Below, in pieces: positions 52,757-62,081 of a DNA stretch of 64,000 nt. The position numbers and the translations under genes are program-made. The stretch's first letter is position 1. The number at the start of each line of letters is the position of its first letter. The stretch lies in NCBI RefSeq assembly GCF_001719045.1, contig NZ_CP015423.1, positions 5,145,501-5,209,500 of the forward strand, written 5' to 3'. The notes under the pieces are model-generated. The model worked only from the letters and a program-made list of their open reading frames with translations. It was not told the DNA's origin and did no database searches. The DNA is from Paenibacillus polymyxa (lineage in GTDB: Bacteria > Bacillota > Bacilli > Paenibacillales > Paenibacillaceae).

Positions 52757-53944
52757 ATGAATAAGAAACCAATACCGGTAACCGTGTTGAGCGGATATTT
52801 GGGTGCAGGAAAAACAACGATTTTGAATCATGTATTAAACAATCGGGACGGAATGAAAGTGGCAGTCATCGTCAATGACATGAGTGAAGTGAATATAGAT
52901 GCTGAGCTGGTTAAAAAAGAGGGCGGCTTGTCCAGAACAGAAGAAAAACTGGTCCAGTTGTCTAATGGTTGTATTTGCTGCACATTGCGTGAAGATTTAT
53001 TACTGGAGGTCAAGAAGCTGACGGAACAAGGCGAGTTTGATTATATTTTAATCGAATCTACAGGCATCAGTGAGCCCGTGCCAATCGCTCAAACCTTTAC
53101 GTACGCCGATGAAGAAACTGGCATTGATTTGGCTTCGCTGGCAAAACTGGATTGCATGGTGACCGTAGTTGATGCGAACCGTTTCTGGCATGATTTTGAA
53201 TCAGGAGAAACGCTACTGGATCGTAGGCAGGCTACTGGTGAAGACGACATGCGTGATATCTCGGACTTGCTGATTGACCAGATTGAAACCTGTGATGTAT
53301 TGATTCTGAATAAGTGCGATCTGGTTCAGCCTGTGGAGCTAGACAAGCTGGAGGGTGTGCTGCGGAGATTACAGCCTGAAGCCCGAATCATTCGAACTTC
53401 TAAGGGAAAGGTCGCTCCTTCGGACATTTTGAATACAGGGCTGTTCAATTTTGACAAGGCTAGTCAATCCGCTGGATGGATTCGGGAGCTAGAGCTTGAA
53501 AGCCATGCACCGGAAACAGACGAATATGGGATCAATTCCTTTGTATATCGCCGTAGAAGGCCATTTCATCCTGCGAGATTGGCTGAATTTATGAGCTACT
53601 GGCCGCAGGAGGTCGTTCGCGCCAAAGGTTTGGCCTGGATTGCAACCCTGCAGGATTGGGCAGCGAGTATTAGCCAGGCAGGACCATCTATTCAATTTGG
53701 CCCTGCGGGAAGCTGGCTTGCTGCGTTATCTGAAGAAGAACGGCAGGAGATCGTGGCAGCCGATCCTGAGGCTCTGGACCATTGGGATGAACAATGGGGC
53801 GACCGCATGAACGAAATCGTCATGATAGGTATCGGAATGAATCGACCGGACTTGGAAGAAGAGCTAGATGAATGCCTACTGAACGATAACGAAATGGATA
53901 TGGACTGGTCCAGTTTTGAGAATCCGCTTCCTTGGCCGACATGA
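52757..53944 (+). CDS. CobW/YciC (COG0523) family GTP-binding zinc chaperone
   Basis: 395 aa. P-loop GYLGAGKTT (residues 13-21), metal-binding CxCC motif GCICCTLRED (Cys 72, 74, 75), switch ESTGISEP near 105, NKCD near 180 for guanine, and the C-terminal CobW_C domain (YRRRRPFHPARLAEFM near 265). ZagA/YciC-type proteins deliver Zn2+ to client enzymes when zinc is scarce. A Zur-box match sits 40 bp upstream, supporting zinc control. Start ATG after AAGGGAGCGTACCAGCG. It is convergent with the LysR gene. Confidence 0.9.
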   Translation: MNKKPIPVTVLSGYLGAGKTTILNHVLNNRDGMKVAVIVNDMSEVNIDAELVKKEGGLSRTEEKLVQLSNGCICCTLREDLLLEVKKLTEQGEFDYILIESTGISEPVPIAQTFTYADEETGIDLASLAKLDCMVTVVDANRFWHDFESGETLLDRRQATGEDDMRDISDLLIDQIETCDVLILNKCDLVQPVELDKLEGVLRRLQPEARIIRTSKGKVAPSDILNTGLFNFDKASQSAGWIRELELESHAPETDEYGINSFVYRRRRPFHPARLAEFMSYWPQEVVRAKGLAWIATLQDWAASISQAGPSIQFGPAGSWLAALSEEERQEIVAADPEALDHWDEQWGDRMNEIVMIGIGMNRPDLEEELDECLLNDNEMDMDWSSFENPLPWPT

Positions 53945-53949
53945 TGAAG

Positions 53950-54822
53950 CTAGTTGATCCATTCAGTAATAAAGTCCATACATTTTTTAGCGGCTGGAGA
54001 AACATTTTTTAAGGAAGCGGTAGCGATACCGATAGTACGGGAATGCCTTTCGTCCAAAGGTCGAATAGAGATGTCGTAAGGAATGTGAGACAGGATCATT
54101 TCAGGAAGAATGCTCACGCCTAGGCCATTCTGCACCATAGCCATAATCGCATGGTCATCTTCTAATTCATATTTGATTTTAGGTGACATATTATGCTGTG
54201 AAAAAATATTTCTTACATCCGTGTCACAGCCTGCAACAGGCATAATGAAAGGCTCATCTCTGAGCTGTTCTACTCGAATTGAGGCTTGCTTTCCAAGAAT
54301 ATGATCGGAAGGAAGTAGACAAAGCATGCTTTCTTCTTTTAATGGCAATGCCTCTAATGCGTCTAACGTGGGTAGGTTCACAAAGCCGAAATCAGCTTCC
54401 CCACTGACTATCCAGCTCTCAATTTCATGGTAGTTCCCATCGAGCAGTTTTATCTCAATAAGAGGAAACTGCTCATTGAATTTTTTTAGAATACGGGGCA
54501 GCCAATGAATAGAGACGCTTGAAAATGTGCCGATCTTTACGGTTCCGATTTCCAATCCTTTAATTAAAGCTACCTCTTGGTAGAGCTTTTCGTCCATTTG
54601 TACAATCTCTCTAAATCGCTTCATTAATCTTTCCCCGTTATTGGTCAATCGGATGCCTGAACGACCTCGGATCAGAAGAGTCAGCCCTAGTTCATGTTCC
54701 AATCCAGAGATCGCATGGCTGATTGCTGATTGTGTAAGATTTAAAACTTCCCCGGCCTTTGTGAAACCTCCCATTTCAACTACGCAAAGAAAAATCTTAT
54801 ATTTAAACAAATTCGTGTTCAC
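53950..54822 (-). CDS. LysR family transcriptional regulator
   Basis: 290 aa. N-terminal winged HTH FLCVVEMGGFTKAGEVLNLTQSAISHAISGLEHELG (residues 10-45) followed by an effector domain starting VKIGTFSSVSIHWLPRIL. It is divergent from the small monooxygenase gene, 119 bp apart, the usual layout for a regulator and its target. The gap carries ATATATTCAT twice (near 54840 and 54862) and ATGAA-TATA-TTCAT-like symmetry. Effector unknown. Confidence 0.88.
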   Translation of the reverse strand: MNTNLFKYKIFLCVVEMGGFTKAGEVLNLTQSAISHAISGLEHELGLTLLIRGRSGIRLTNNGERLMKRFREIVQMDEKLYQEVALIKGLEIGTVKIGTFSSVSIHWLPRILKKFNEQFPLIEIKLLDGNYHEIESWIVSGEADFGFVNLPTLDALEALPLKEESMLCLLPSDHILGKQASIRVEQLRDEPFIMPVAGCDTDVRNIFSQHNMSPKIKYELEDDHAIMAMVQNGLGVSILPEMILSHIPYDISIRPLDERHSRTIGIATASLKNVSPAAKKCMDFITEWIN

Positions 54823-54941
54823 TCCTATTTTTTATGAAATATATTCATGTATCATATCAGATATATTCATTTTTTTATTTAATATTTATGATTATAATCA
54901 AATTAAAGAAAGATTATTTAATTTTGTTTTAGGAGGCTCAT

Positions 54942-55271
54942 ATGAATTCAATTGCTAAAACTCCTCGTCCGCCCTATTATGCGGCTATCTTTACTTCTGA
55001 ACGTACGCAAGGAGATGGCGGATACGGAGTGATGGGAGACAAAATGGTGGAACTGGCTGCCCAACAGCCAGGTTTTCTAGGTGTGGAAAGTGTTCGTGAC
55101 CACAATGGAGTAGGCATTACAGTTTCCTATTGGGAGTCTCTGGACGCTATAAAAAATTGGAAACATAACGAGCTGCACAAGGTAGCGCAGGAAAAAGGGA
55201 AATCCGAGTGGTATAAAAATTTTGGTTTAAGAGTGAGCAAGGTAGAACGAGATTATTTTTTTACAGTGTAA
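54942..55271 (+). CDS. Antibiotic biosynthesis monooxygenase (ABM) domain protein
   Basis: 109 aa dimeric alpha-beta barrel type. Seen: PYYAAIFTSERTQGDGGYGVMGDKMVELAAQQPGFLGVESVRD, ISVSYWESLDAIKNWKHNELHKVAQEKG-like SYWESLDAIKNWKHN, the family W-x-x-x-x-x-I-x-x-W signature, and WYKNFGLRVSKVERDY. Members act as small monooxygenases or haem/quinone-related oxygenases. ATG follows TAGGAGGCTCAT. Divergent LysR is the likely regulator. Confidence 0.82.
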   Translation: MNSIAKTPRPPYYAAIFTSERTQGDGGYGVMGDKMVELAAQQPGFLGVESVRDHNGVGITVSYWESLDAIKNWKHNELHKVAQEKGKSEWYKNFGLRVSKVERDYFFTV

Positions 55272-55351
55272 ATAGGTTCAATATCCAAGTTAGTGCTTAG
55301 CATGAAGCCGAATCTGGAAATAAAGGTTTTCCATTATTCATTAAAAGGACA

Positions 55352-55386
55352 AGCCAAAGAAGTCCCATATAGGGACTTCTTTGGCT
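55352..55386. terminator. Perfect 15-bp hairpin after the ABM gene
   Basis: AGCCAAAGAAGTCCC (55352-55366) pairs perfectly with GGGACTTCTTTGGCT (55372-55386) around a 5-base loop. TCTCTGTC follows rather than a T-run, so termination efficiency is unsure. Confidence 0.55.
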
Positions 55387-55495
55387 TCTCTGTCAGAAAG
55401 AAATTATCATCAATTTTGGAAACCGTAAACGGTTCTATTCATATTCAGTTCATAAACGTGGGTTATCCTCTCTATAGAAACCGTATAGGGAGGAT

Positions 55496-56515
55496 ATGAA
55501 TGTGGATTATACAGACAGAAAAGAGACCTTGGCCATTGAAGCAAGGGGACTCGTTAAAGTTTTTGGTGATAAGCATGCAGTTGACGGTGTCGATTTGAAT
55601 GTACGTGCTGGCACGATCTACGGGGTACTCGGTCCTAATGGAGCAGGCAAAACGACTACCATCCGAATGCTGTCAACGTTATTACAACCTGATAAGGGAT
55701 CGGCCCGTATCTTCGGGCACGATGCAGTAAAGGAACCGCAGGTGGTGCGTCAATTGATCGGGGTGACAGGCCAGTACGCATCGGTCGATGAGTCGCTTAG
55801 CGCTACCGAGAACCTGATCATCTTCTCCAGACTGCTTGGGCTGGGACGTGCCGAGGCGCGTCATAAGGCAGCGGAGCTGCTGGAGGAATTTGGATTGGCC
55901 GAAGCGGCCAAACGACCGCTAAAGCATTTCTCTGGAGGTATGCGCCGCCGGCTGGATTTGGCTGCAAGTCTCATTGCCAAGCCGCCGCTAATCTTCCTGG
56001 ATGAGCCGACTACCGGACTAGACCCGCGCACGCGTGTCCAGATGTGGGACACGATCCGGCGTCTGGTCAAGACCGGTTCCACCGTACTGCTCACAACCCA
56101 GTACCTCGATGAGGCGGATCAACTTGCTGACCGAATCGCAGTGATCGATCATGGTCGGGTAGTCGCTGAGGGTACGGTGGATGAACTGAAAGCGGCAGTA
56201 GGGGCGTCGACTCTGCAACTCAAAGTGCAAAATCAACAGGATATTGAGAGAGCTGTTCAGATCGTTGAACAGGTGCTTTCAGTCAAGTTCAGCGTGTCAG
56301 TGGAAGCTGGAAAGATTATTTCTCCGATGGCCAATGCAGATCGGGTAACGGACCTGCTGTTTGCCCTCCGTGCTGGAGAGATTCGCTTAGCAGAGATGAG
56401 TGTGCAAAAGCCGACGCTTGACGAGGTGTTTTTGTCCATCACTGGTCATGGAGCACAAGTAAACAAGCAGCAGACGTCCCAAGGAGCGCATGCTGTGGAG
56501 GGGGCGAGAGCATGA
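55496..56515 (+). CDS. DrrA-type ABC transporter ATP-binding protein
   Basis: 339 aa. Walker A GPNGAGKTTTIRML near residue 43, Q-loop GVTGQYASVDESLSATENL, signature FSGGMRRRLDLAASLI near 143, Walker B PPLIFLDEPTTGLDPRTR and a C-terminal DUF4162-like segment (PTLDEVFLSITGHGA). This is the daunorubicin-resistance (DrrA) family of drug/lipid exporters. Start ATG 55496 is two bases after AGGGAGG; GTG 55502 is at better distance and may be the true start. Overlaps the permease gene by four bases. Confidence 0.9.
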   Translation: MNVDYTDRKETLAIEARGLVKVFGDKHAVDGVDLNVRAGTIYGVLGPNGAGKTTTIRMLSTLLQPDKGSARIFGHDAVKEPQVVRQLIGVTGQYASVDESLSATENLIIFSRLLGLGRAEARHKAAELLEEFGLAEAAKRPLKHFSGGMRRRLDLAASLIAKPPLIFLDEPTTGLDPRTRVQMWDTIRRLVKTGSTVLLTTQYLDEADQLADRIAVIDHGRVVAEGTVDELKAAVGASTLQLKVQNQQDIERAVQIVEQVLSVKFSVSVEAGKIISPMANADRVTDLLFALRAGEIRLAEMSVQKPTLDEVFLSITGHGAQVNKQQTSQGAHAVEGARA

Positions 56516-57327
56516 AGAGTACTACTGTTATGACAGGTTCTGATCGCACATTGAAGAAGTCTGTGAGTTTCAGGCAGGCGTTCTCCAATTCCATGACGAT
56601 GGCCTACCGGGGCATTCTAAAGATCCGGCATACTCCCGAACAATTGTTTGATGTCACGCTCCAGCCGATCATTTTCACCCTTATGTTTACCTATATCTTT
56701 GGCGGCGCCATCTCAGGAGACGTGCAGCATTATTTGCCGGTTATTATTCCAGGCATCCTCGTGCAGACTGTGATCTCGACCTCCGTCGTTACCGGCGTCC
56801 AACTACGTGAGGATATGGACAAAGGAGTGTTCGACAGGTTCAAGTCACTCCCAATCGCACGTATTGCGCCTTTGGCTGGAGCTCTGCTGGCTGACAGTAT
56901 CCGGTATACTATTGCAACTGTACTTACCTTCGCCATGGGGTATATTTTGGGGTATCAGCCAGGGGGAGGACTGCTGAGTGTAGCTATCGCCGCGTTTCTG
57001 GTCATTGTGTGTTCCTGGGCGGTCAGCTGGATTTTTGCCTTCTTTGGCGTGATTGCCCGCACTGCTTCTAGTGTACAGGGCATCTCCATGATTGTTCTGT
57101 TTCCGCTCACTTTTGTTTCCAACGCATTTGTGCCTGTCGGCACAATGCCTGGTTGGCTGCAGTGGTTTGTGAACGCCAACCCGATTTCACATCTTGTGAA
57201 CGCAGTCAGAGAGCTTGCGAATACGGGAACGATTGGCGGGGAACTGGCGATCTCCCTACTTGGCGCTACAGTCATTGTGGCGATCTTCGCGCCGCTTACG
57301 GTGCGTGCTTATATGCGTAAAGCATAA
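56512..57327 (+). CDS. DrrB-type ABC-2 transporter permease
   Basis: 271 aa with six hydrophobic segments. ABC2_membrane features: TPEQLFDVTLQPIIFTLMFTYIFGGAI near residue 35, VIIPGILVQTVISTSVVTGVQLREDMDKGVFDRFKSLPIARIAPL near 80 and FPLTFVSNAFVPVGTMPGWLQWFVNANPISHLVNAVREL near 195, the typical DrrB signature. It forms a homodimeric exporter channel with the upstream ATPase. Substrate (drug, antibiotic or lipid) not readable. Confidence 0.9.
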   Translation: MKSTTVMTGSDRTLKKSVSFRQAFSNSMTMAYRGILKIRHTPEQLFDVTLQPIIFTLMFTYIFGGAISGDVQHYLPVIIPGILVQTVISTSVVTGVQLREDMDKGVFDRFKSLPIARIAPLAGALLADSIRYTIATVLTFAMGYILGYQPGGGLLSVAIAAFLVIVCSWAVSWIFAFFGVIARTASSVQGISMIVLFPLTFVSNAFVPVGTMPGWLQWFVNANPISHLVNAVRELANTGTIGGELAISLLGATVIVAIFAPLTVRAYMRKA

Positions 57328-57388
57328 GATGGCAGTCTTCTTGACGAGGACGAGAGATTTAAGGCAGAGTTAGTTAGGGGGGATTGGA

Positions 57389-58063
57389 ATGACGCGTGTA
57401 TTGGTCGTTGATGATGATCCGCATATTCGTGAACTGGTCGGACACTTTTTGAGAATGGAAGGTCTGGAGGTAGTCGAGGCGGTGGATGGTTTGGACGCGA
57501 TGCGCATTTTTGATGAAATCAAGGTCGATTTGCTTGTTCTTGATATCATGATGCCGGGAATGGACGGTTGGGAGCTGTGCCGTAAGCTGCGAGAGCAAAC
57601 CGACCTGCCGCTGCTTATGCTTACAGCCAAAGGAGAGACGTCACAGATCGTGAAAGGCTTCGCGCTCGGAACGGATGACTATCTTGTCAAGCCATTCGAC
57701 CCCATGGTGCTTGTCGCACGCGTGAAGGCTTTATTAAAACGTTATCGTATCATGGCTTCAAAATCAGTAACTGTCGGAGATCTTGTCCTGCGTAGCGATA
57801 CATTTGAGTGTCGGGCTGGAGAGAAGGAGATTACCCTGCCGCTCAAAGAATTTGAGCTGCTCTTCAAGCTGGCCAGCTATCCTGGCAAAACCTTTACCCG
57901 CGACCAGCTGATCGAACAGATCTGGGGTTATGATTATGAGGGAGACGAAAGAACGGTTGATGTCCATATCAAACGCCTTCGGGAACGGTTTCCGGAGGCA
58001 AGCCACTCCTTCCGGATCAGTACGATCCGGGGATTGGGTTATCGGCTGGAGCTACGGCAATGA
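57389..58063 (+). CDS. OmpR-family response regulator
   Basis: 224 aa. Receiver domain RVLVVDDDPHIRELVGHFL, Asp in DLLVLDIMMPGMDGWEL near residue 51, Thr in MLTAKGE and Lys in DDYLVKPFDPM, then winged-helix LKEFELLFKLASYPGKTFTRDQLIEQIWGYDYEGDERTVDVHIKRLRERF. Start after TAGGGGGGATTGGA. It is 61 bp after drrB and overlaps its kinase by four bases. It probably controls the exporter. Confidence 0.93.
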   Translation: MTRVLVVDDDPHIRELVGHFLRMEGLEVVEAVDGLDAMRIFDEIKVDLLVLDIMMPGMDGWELCRKLREQTDLPLLMLTAKGETSQIVKGFALGTDDYLVKPFDPMVLVARVKALLKRYRIMASKSVTVGDLVLRSDTFECRAGEKEITLPLKEFELLFKLASYPGKTFTRDQLIEQIWGYDYEGDERTVDVHIKRLRERFPEASHSFRISTIRGLGYRLELRQ

Positions 58064-59181
58064 AGAGGGAACCGGGGTTACTCCATATTCTTGCGAGAGT
58101 CCTGCTGGTAGTATTGGTGCTATATCTTAGCTGGGCTGCCGCGTACTTTATTATGGAGGCGATCTATTCGCACATGTCATGGGCTCCCCATGGTTTGTTC
58201 GTCTTTCTTATGAATACGACGCTAGGCTTTTTCTTCTTCGGTATTATCAGTATGACGGTAAGGCGTTTCTTCCAGCCTAGAGAACAGCACGCTTTTACCG
58301 AAATGATCGATGCTTTAAAACGTATTTCGCAAGGAGACTTTCACATTAACCTGGATTGGGACCTCGGCGGGCGGAACGGAAAACATCGGAGGCCGCATCC
58401 TTATGTACAGTTGGTGGACAGCATCAATGATATGGCTGCAAATTTAAAGGCTATGGAAAAGCTGCGGGAGGAGTTTATTTCGAACGTATCCCATGAAATC
58501 GGCTCACCGCTGACCTCGATAATCGGATTCGCCAAAGCGCTCAAGGACGAAAATCTGGATCGTGAGCAACGAGATCGGTATTTGACGATCATCGAGACGG
58601 AGTGTATTCGTCTATCCAAACTAAGCGATAATCTCATGAAGTTGGCGATTCTGGATTCGGAGCGGCATCCGTTTCGTCCATCCCTTTATCGGCTGGACAA
58701 GCAGCTAATTTCGCTTATTCTTGCCTGCGAACCGCAATGGGAAGCTAAAAAAATCGAGATGACTGTTGAGGTGGATATAGTTGAGGTCAACGCAGACGAG
58801 GATCTGATGGGCCAGGTTTGGGTGAATCTTCTTCATAATGCCATTAAATTTACACCGCAGGGTGGAAGCATATCTGTTTCTCTTTCAAGTAACGGTGATC
58901 AGGCGGTTATCTGTATTGCGGATACGGGACAGGGTATCAACGAACAGGATCAGCAACGCATTTTTGAACGATTTTATAAAGCAGACCAGTCACGGACCCG
59001 AACTGCAGGAGGCAGCGGCTTGGGACTGTCCATTGCTTATAAAATAACAGAGATGCATACTGGCTCTATCTCTGTATCCAGCAAGGTGGGAGAAGGAACG
59101 GTATTTACAGTTATGCTGCCGCTGCGCCAGAAAGTAATGAAAGGCAGCAACAGTGAAATGTACACCGGCACAGTAAGTTAA
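58060..59181 (+). CDS. Two-component sensor histidine kinase
   Basis: 373 aa. Two membrane segments (VLLVVLVLYLSWAAAYFIMEAI and GLFVFLMNTTLGFFFFGIISM, residues 12-68) with almost no extracellular loop, HAMP-like linker, HisKA box FISNVSHEIGSPLTSIIGFAKAL near residue 145 and HATPase boxes NLLHNAIKFTPQGG, ADTGQGI and FERFYKADQSRTRTAGGSGLGLSIAY. The tiny loop suggests an intramembrane-sensing (BceS/LiaS-like) kinase, which would fit an exporter-linked system. The H-box reads SHEIGSP rather than SHELRTP. Confidence 0.92.
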   Translation: MKREPGLLHILARVLLVVLVLYLSWAAAYFIMEAIYSHMSWAPHGLFVFLMNTTLGFFFFGIISMTVRRFFQPREQHAFTEMIDALKRISQGDFHINLDWDLGGRNGKHRRPHPYVQLVDSINDMAANLKAMEKLREEFISNVSHEIGSPLTSIIGFAKALKDENLDREQRDRYLTIIETECIRLSKLSDNLMKLAILDSERHPFRPSLYRLDKQLISLILACEPQWEAKKIEMTVEVDIVEVNADEDLMGQVWVNLLHNAIKFTPQGGSISVSLSSNGDQAVICIADTGQGINEQDQQRIFERFYKADQSRTRTAGGSGLGLSIAYKITEMHTGSISVSSKVGEGTVFTVMLPLRQKVMKGSNSEMYTGTVS

Positions 59182-59228
59182 AAAGGAGCGTCTTCAAAGC
59201 CATAAGTGGCTGAAGGACGCTCCTTTTT
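59181..59228. terminator. Bidirectional terminator
   Basis: AAAAGGAGCGTC-TTCA and TGAA-GGACGCTCCTTTT form a long stem with a TTT run. It ends the kinase operon and the DUF421 gene. Confidence 0.85.
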
Positions 59229-59268
59229 AGTTCCCATGCTTCTACTTTTATGGCATATGCGTATGTGC

Positions 59269-60138
59269 TCAGGACTTAGATGTATTTACCGGCTGCATCT
59301 CCTGTATAGCCTCTTTCAAGCTTTGTGAGCATTGCTCATATAGCTGTTTTCTTTGTTGCTCACTGGAACCAGATGCGAGTTTTTGCAACTCCGTTGTGCA
59401 TTGTTCCAGCAAAGTCAGCACGGCTTGATTCGAATCCTGCACCTTGCTTAGCTGTACATTATCACTATATTGGTCAATGTACAGTTCCCCTTGTGGGTCC
59501 ACCTGTGCGAAAAACACATCTTTGACCGTTAGGCTCTTTTCCTTTAGCTTGGCATCCAGCCATTGTTGCGTAATTCCCATGTATGCCATTTGCTGCTCCA
59601 TAACTTGTCCATCCATAATAATGGCTGTTGGTTCCTTCTCCGGCAGCTGCAGCATATTGAGATCTTTAAGCGTCACGGCCTGCTTGTCTTTGGTCAGCAG
59701 CACGTTGATCGCACCACTGGTCTCCATAATGGCAAATTCTACGTCTGCTACCTTGAATGCATTTTTGCTCCGCAACTGTTCCATGAGTTCATCCAGGGTA
59801 AGCCGTTCCTTTTTCATATTATCCTCTAAAATTTTGCCGTCTTTGATCAGGATTGTCGTCTTTCCATCTGTTATATCTCTGATTTTCTTGCTTTTAATTT
59901 GCAAAAATTCAATGCCAAGTGTTGTCAGTACCCATACTGACAAGGCTATGAGGCCTAGGTACCAGGTGGATTCACGCTCCATAGGAATGGTAGCAGCCAG
60001 GTTACCTATCGTGATTCCTGTTATATATTCGAACAAGGAAAGCTGGGATACCTGACGTTTTCCAAGAATTTTGGTGATTAAAAATAATATAGCGACAGCC
60101 ATTAATGTGCGTATAGCAACCTCGGCCCAATCCTGCAT
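59269..60138 (-). CDS. DUF421 (YetF-type) membrane protein
   Basis: 289 aa. Three N-terminal membrane segments (AIRTLMAVAILFLITKILGKRQVSQLS, YLGLIALSVWVLTTLGIEFLQIKSKK) then the cytoplasmic DUF421 domain with ILIKDGKILEDNMKKERLTLDELMEQLRSKNAFKVADVEFAIMETSGAINVLL near residue 100. A C-terminal glutamine-rich helix (EQQRKQLYEQCSQSLKEAIQEM) follows. YetF/YdfR/YkjA-like proteins in Bacillus are spore-germination or stress related. Monocistronic. Confidence 0.85.
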   Translation of the reverse strand: MQDWAEVAIRTLMAVAILFLITKILGKRQVSQLSLFEYITGITIGNLAATIPMERESTWYLGLIALSVWVLTTLGIEFLQIKSKKIRDITDGKTTILIKDGKILEDNMKKERLTLDELMEQLRSKNAFKVADVEFAIMETSGAINVLLTKDKQAVTLKDLNMLQLPEKEPTAIIMDGQVMEQQMAYMGITQQWLDAKLKEKSLTVKDVFFAQVDPQGELYIDQYSDNVQLSKVQDSNQAVLTLLEQCTTELQKLASGSSEQQRKQLYEQCSQSLKEAIQEMQPVNTSKS

Positions 60139-60412
60139 TTGCTCAACCTCATTTCATTTCGCCACAAGGGCGGCGCTACTATTCCAAGGATATCCGCGTC
60201 AAGGCACATTTAAACTCCAATTCCCCTAAATTTTAATAACCAAGCTGCCAATAAGCGATGAAATACGATATAAAATTAAAATTTTCTATCGATGAATTAT
60301 CATTCTCTATTGAACAAACGATTGACGGAAAGGAGGGGGGAGGATACATTATAAATATAATTCTTATTTAATTCATCGGGATTATAAACATTAAGCTCAC
60401 GGAGGTATGTAT
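60139..60412. other. Promoter region of the sulfur-salvage genes
   Basis: 274 bp. Contains a probable sigma-A promoter (60322-60350), and TATAAT...ATTATA symmetry at about 60353-60384 just upstream of the glutaredoxin ribosome binding site, possibly a LysR/CymR-type site. Confidence 0.45.
60322..60350 (+). promoter_or_regulatory. Probable sigma-A promoter
   Basis: TTGACG (60322-60327), 17-base spacer, TACATT (60345-60350), upstream of the glutaredoxin gene. Confidence 0.5.
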
Positions 60413-60682
60413 ATGTCGTCCAAACCTAAAGTTGTATTGTGGAGCAAAACCGGCTGTCATTTTTGTGGAGAGATCAAATCGTACCTGGAATCCCAAAATC
60501 AGCCGTATGAAAATATCCAAGTGGACGGAAATGATGCGCTGCGTGACGTGCTGGAGACCAAATATGGTATTCGTTATGTCCCTGTCGTCGAGGTAGGCGG
60601 CGATAACAAATATGAAGCACTGCTCAACCCAAATCTGGAAGAGTTGGGTAAAGTGCTGGAAAGTTACAATCAAGTGGTATAA
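60413..60682 (+). CDS. Glutaredoxin-like redox protein (YtnI/CmoI-type)
   Basis: 89 aa, thioredoxin fold, CxxC motif in [15 protein letters not shown] (Cys 15, Cys 18) and the cis-Pro region RYVPVVEV near residue 60. ATG 60413 lies six bases after CACGGAGGT; an ATG at 60407 overlaps it. The adjacent flavin monooxygenase and FMN reductase match the B. subtilis set in which YtnI is a glutaredoxin partner of YtnJ in S-alkyl-cysteine salvage, so the same role is inferred. Confidence 0.82.
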   Translation: MSSKPKVVLWSKTGCHFCGEIKSYLESQNQPYENIQVDGNDALRDVLETKYGIRYVPVVEVGGDNKYEALLNPNLEELGKVLESYNQVV

Positions 60683-60723
60683 GCCGACGGGAAATCATTA
60701 TTTTCAAGAGAGGTGGAAGAGTT

Positions 60724-62064
60724 ATGGCTAAGAATAGACAAATTAAATTTGGTGCGATTATTCACGGTGTTGGGGGAAGCATGACGACTTGGCGTCACCC
60801 TGAAGTACCTGCGGATGCGAGTGTTAACTTTGAATTTTATAAAACGCAGGCGCAAAAGGCAGAGGAAGGGAAGTTTGACCTCGTATTTATCGCAGATGGC
60901 CTGTTCATTAACGAAAAATCCATTCCCCACTTTCTGAACCGTTTTGAACCAATTACGATTTTGTCCGCTTTGGCTGGGGTGACGAAGCATATCGGACTGG
61001 TCGGCACACTGTCGACTTCCTATAGCGAACCGTTCACGGTAGCACGCCAGTTTTCTTCCATTGATCATATAAGCGGAGGTCGTGCAGGCTGGAATGTGGT
61101 GACTTCCCCGCTGGAAGGCTCTGCCCTTAACTTTAGTAAAGGCGAGCACCCGTCGCATCCGCAGCGCTATAAAATTGCAGAGGAATATTTACAGGTTACC
61201 AAAGGACTGTGGGACTCGTGGGAAGAGGATGCGTTCGTTCGTGATAAGGAAGCCGGCGTATTCTTTGATCCTGAAAAGCTGCATACATTGAATCATAAAG
61301 GCGAGTTTTTCTCTGTGCAGGGTCCGCTGAACATTGGACGATCCAAGCAGGGACAGCCGGTTATTTTCCAGGCAGGTTCCTCGGAGGATGGCAAAAACCT
61401 GGCCGCCAAGGAAGCGGATGCTGTATTTACAGGACATGAAACGTTAGAGGAAGCGCAGCAGTTTTATCGTGATGTGAAAGAACGTGCGGTACGTTATGGT
61501 AGATCCGAAGAGGATATTGTCATTTTGCCGGGCATTTCGCCGATTATTGGCAGCACGACGGAGGAAGCAGAACGTAAGTATGAAGAGATCACGAATCTGG
61601 TGACGATTGAGGCTGCGTTAAAATATTTGGGACGTTTCTTCGATCATCATGATTTCTCACAATATCCGCTGGATGAGCCATTCCCTGAGCTTGATGGTAT
61701 TGGCAGCAATGCGTTCCGCAGCGGTACAGATAAAATTAAACGAGTAGCCAAGGAACAAAATTTGACCTTACGCGAGGTTGCATTGCGTTCAGCTACACCG
61801 AGAACCTCTTTTATCGGAACCGCTGAGCAAGTAGCGGATCGAGTGCAGGAGTGGTTCGAAAGAAAAGGGGCAGACGGATTCATTATTGGTTCTGATGTGC
61901 CATCGGGTCTGCATGACTTCGTCAATCTGGTTGTGCCTATTTTGCAGGAACGCGGTATTTACCGTCAGGATTATGAATTTAGCACACTACGTGAAAACCT
62001 GGGCGTGCCTATTCCTGAGAACCGCTATACAGCAGCCAGATCCAAAGTGAAGGTTGACGCATAA
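60724..62064 (+). CDS. NtaA/SnaA/DszA-family flavin-dependent monooxygenase (YtnJ/CmoJ-like)
   Basis: 446 aa LLM-class oxygenase. Seen: [72 protein letters not shown] near residue 98 and [27 protein letters not shown] near 215, the typical NtaA signature. It uses FMNH2 from a reductase to oxidise sulfur or nitrogen compounds. The flanking glutaredoxin, FMN reductase, and cystine-type transporter suggest S-alkylcysteine or sulfonate salvage (inferred). Start after AGAGAGGTGGAAGAGTT. Confidence 0.88.
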   Translation: MAKNRQIKFGAIIHGVGGSMTTWRHPEVPADASVNFEFYKTQAQKAEEGKFDLVFIADGLFINEKSIPHFLNRFEPITILSALAGVTKHIGLVGTLSTSYSEPFTVARQFSSIDHISGGRAGWNVVTSPLEGSALNFSKGEHPSHPQRYKIAEEYLQVTKGLWDSWEEDAFVRDKEAGVFFDPEKLHTLNHKGEFFSVQGPLNIGRSKQGQPVIFQAGSSEDGKNLAAKEADAVFTGHETLEEAQQFYRDVKERAVRYGRSEEDIVILPGISPIIGSTTEEAERKYEEITNLVTIEAALKYLGRFFDHHDFSQYPLDEPFPELDGIGSNAFRSGTDKIKRVAKEQNLTLREVALRSATPRTSFIGTAEQVADRVQEWFERKGADGFIIGSDVPSGLHDFVNLVVPILQERGIYRQDYEFSTLRENLGVPIPENRYTAARSKVKVDA

Positions 62065-62081
62065 CAGAAGGAGGGAAAAAT

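Noticed and set aside
55293..55499. 68-aa plus-strand frame between the ABM gene and drrA
   Set aside because: It runs through a perfect 15-bp hairpin and into the drrA ribosome binding site, with no own ribosome binding site.
59444..60055. 203-aa plus-strand Ser-rich frame opposite the DUF421 gene
   Set aside because: Antisense of a clear gene; Ser/Cys/Leu-rich composition reflects the complement of the DUF421 codons.
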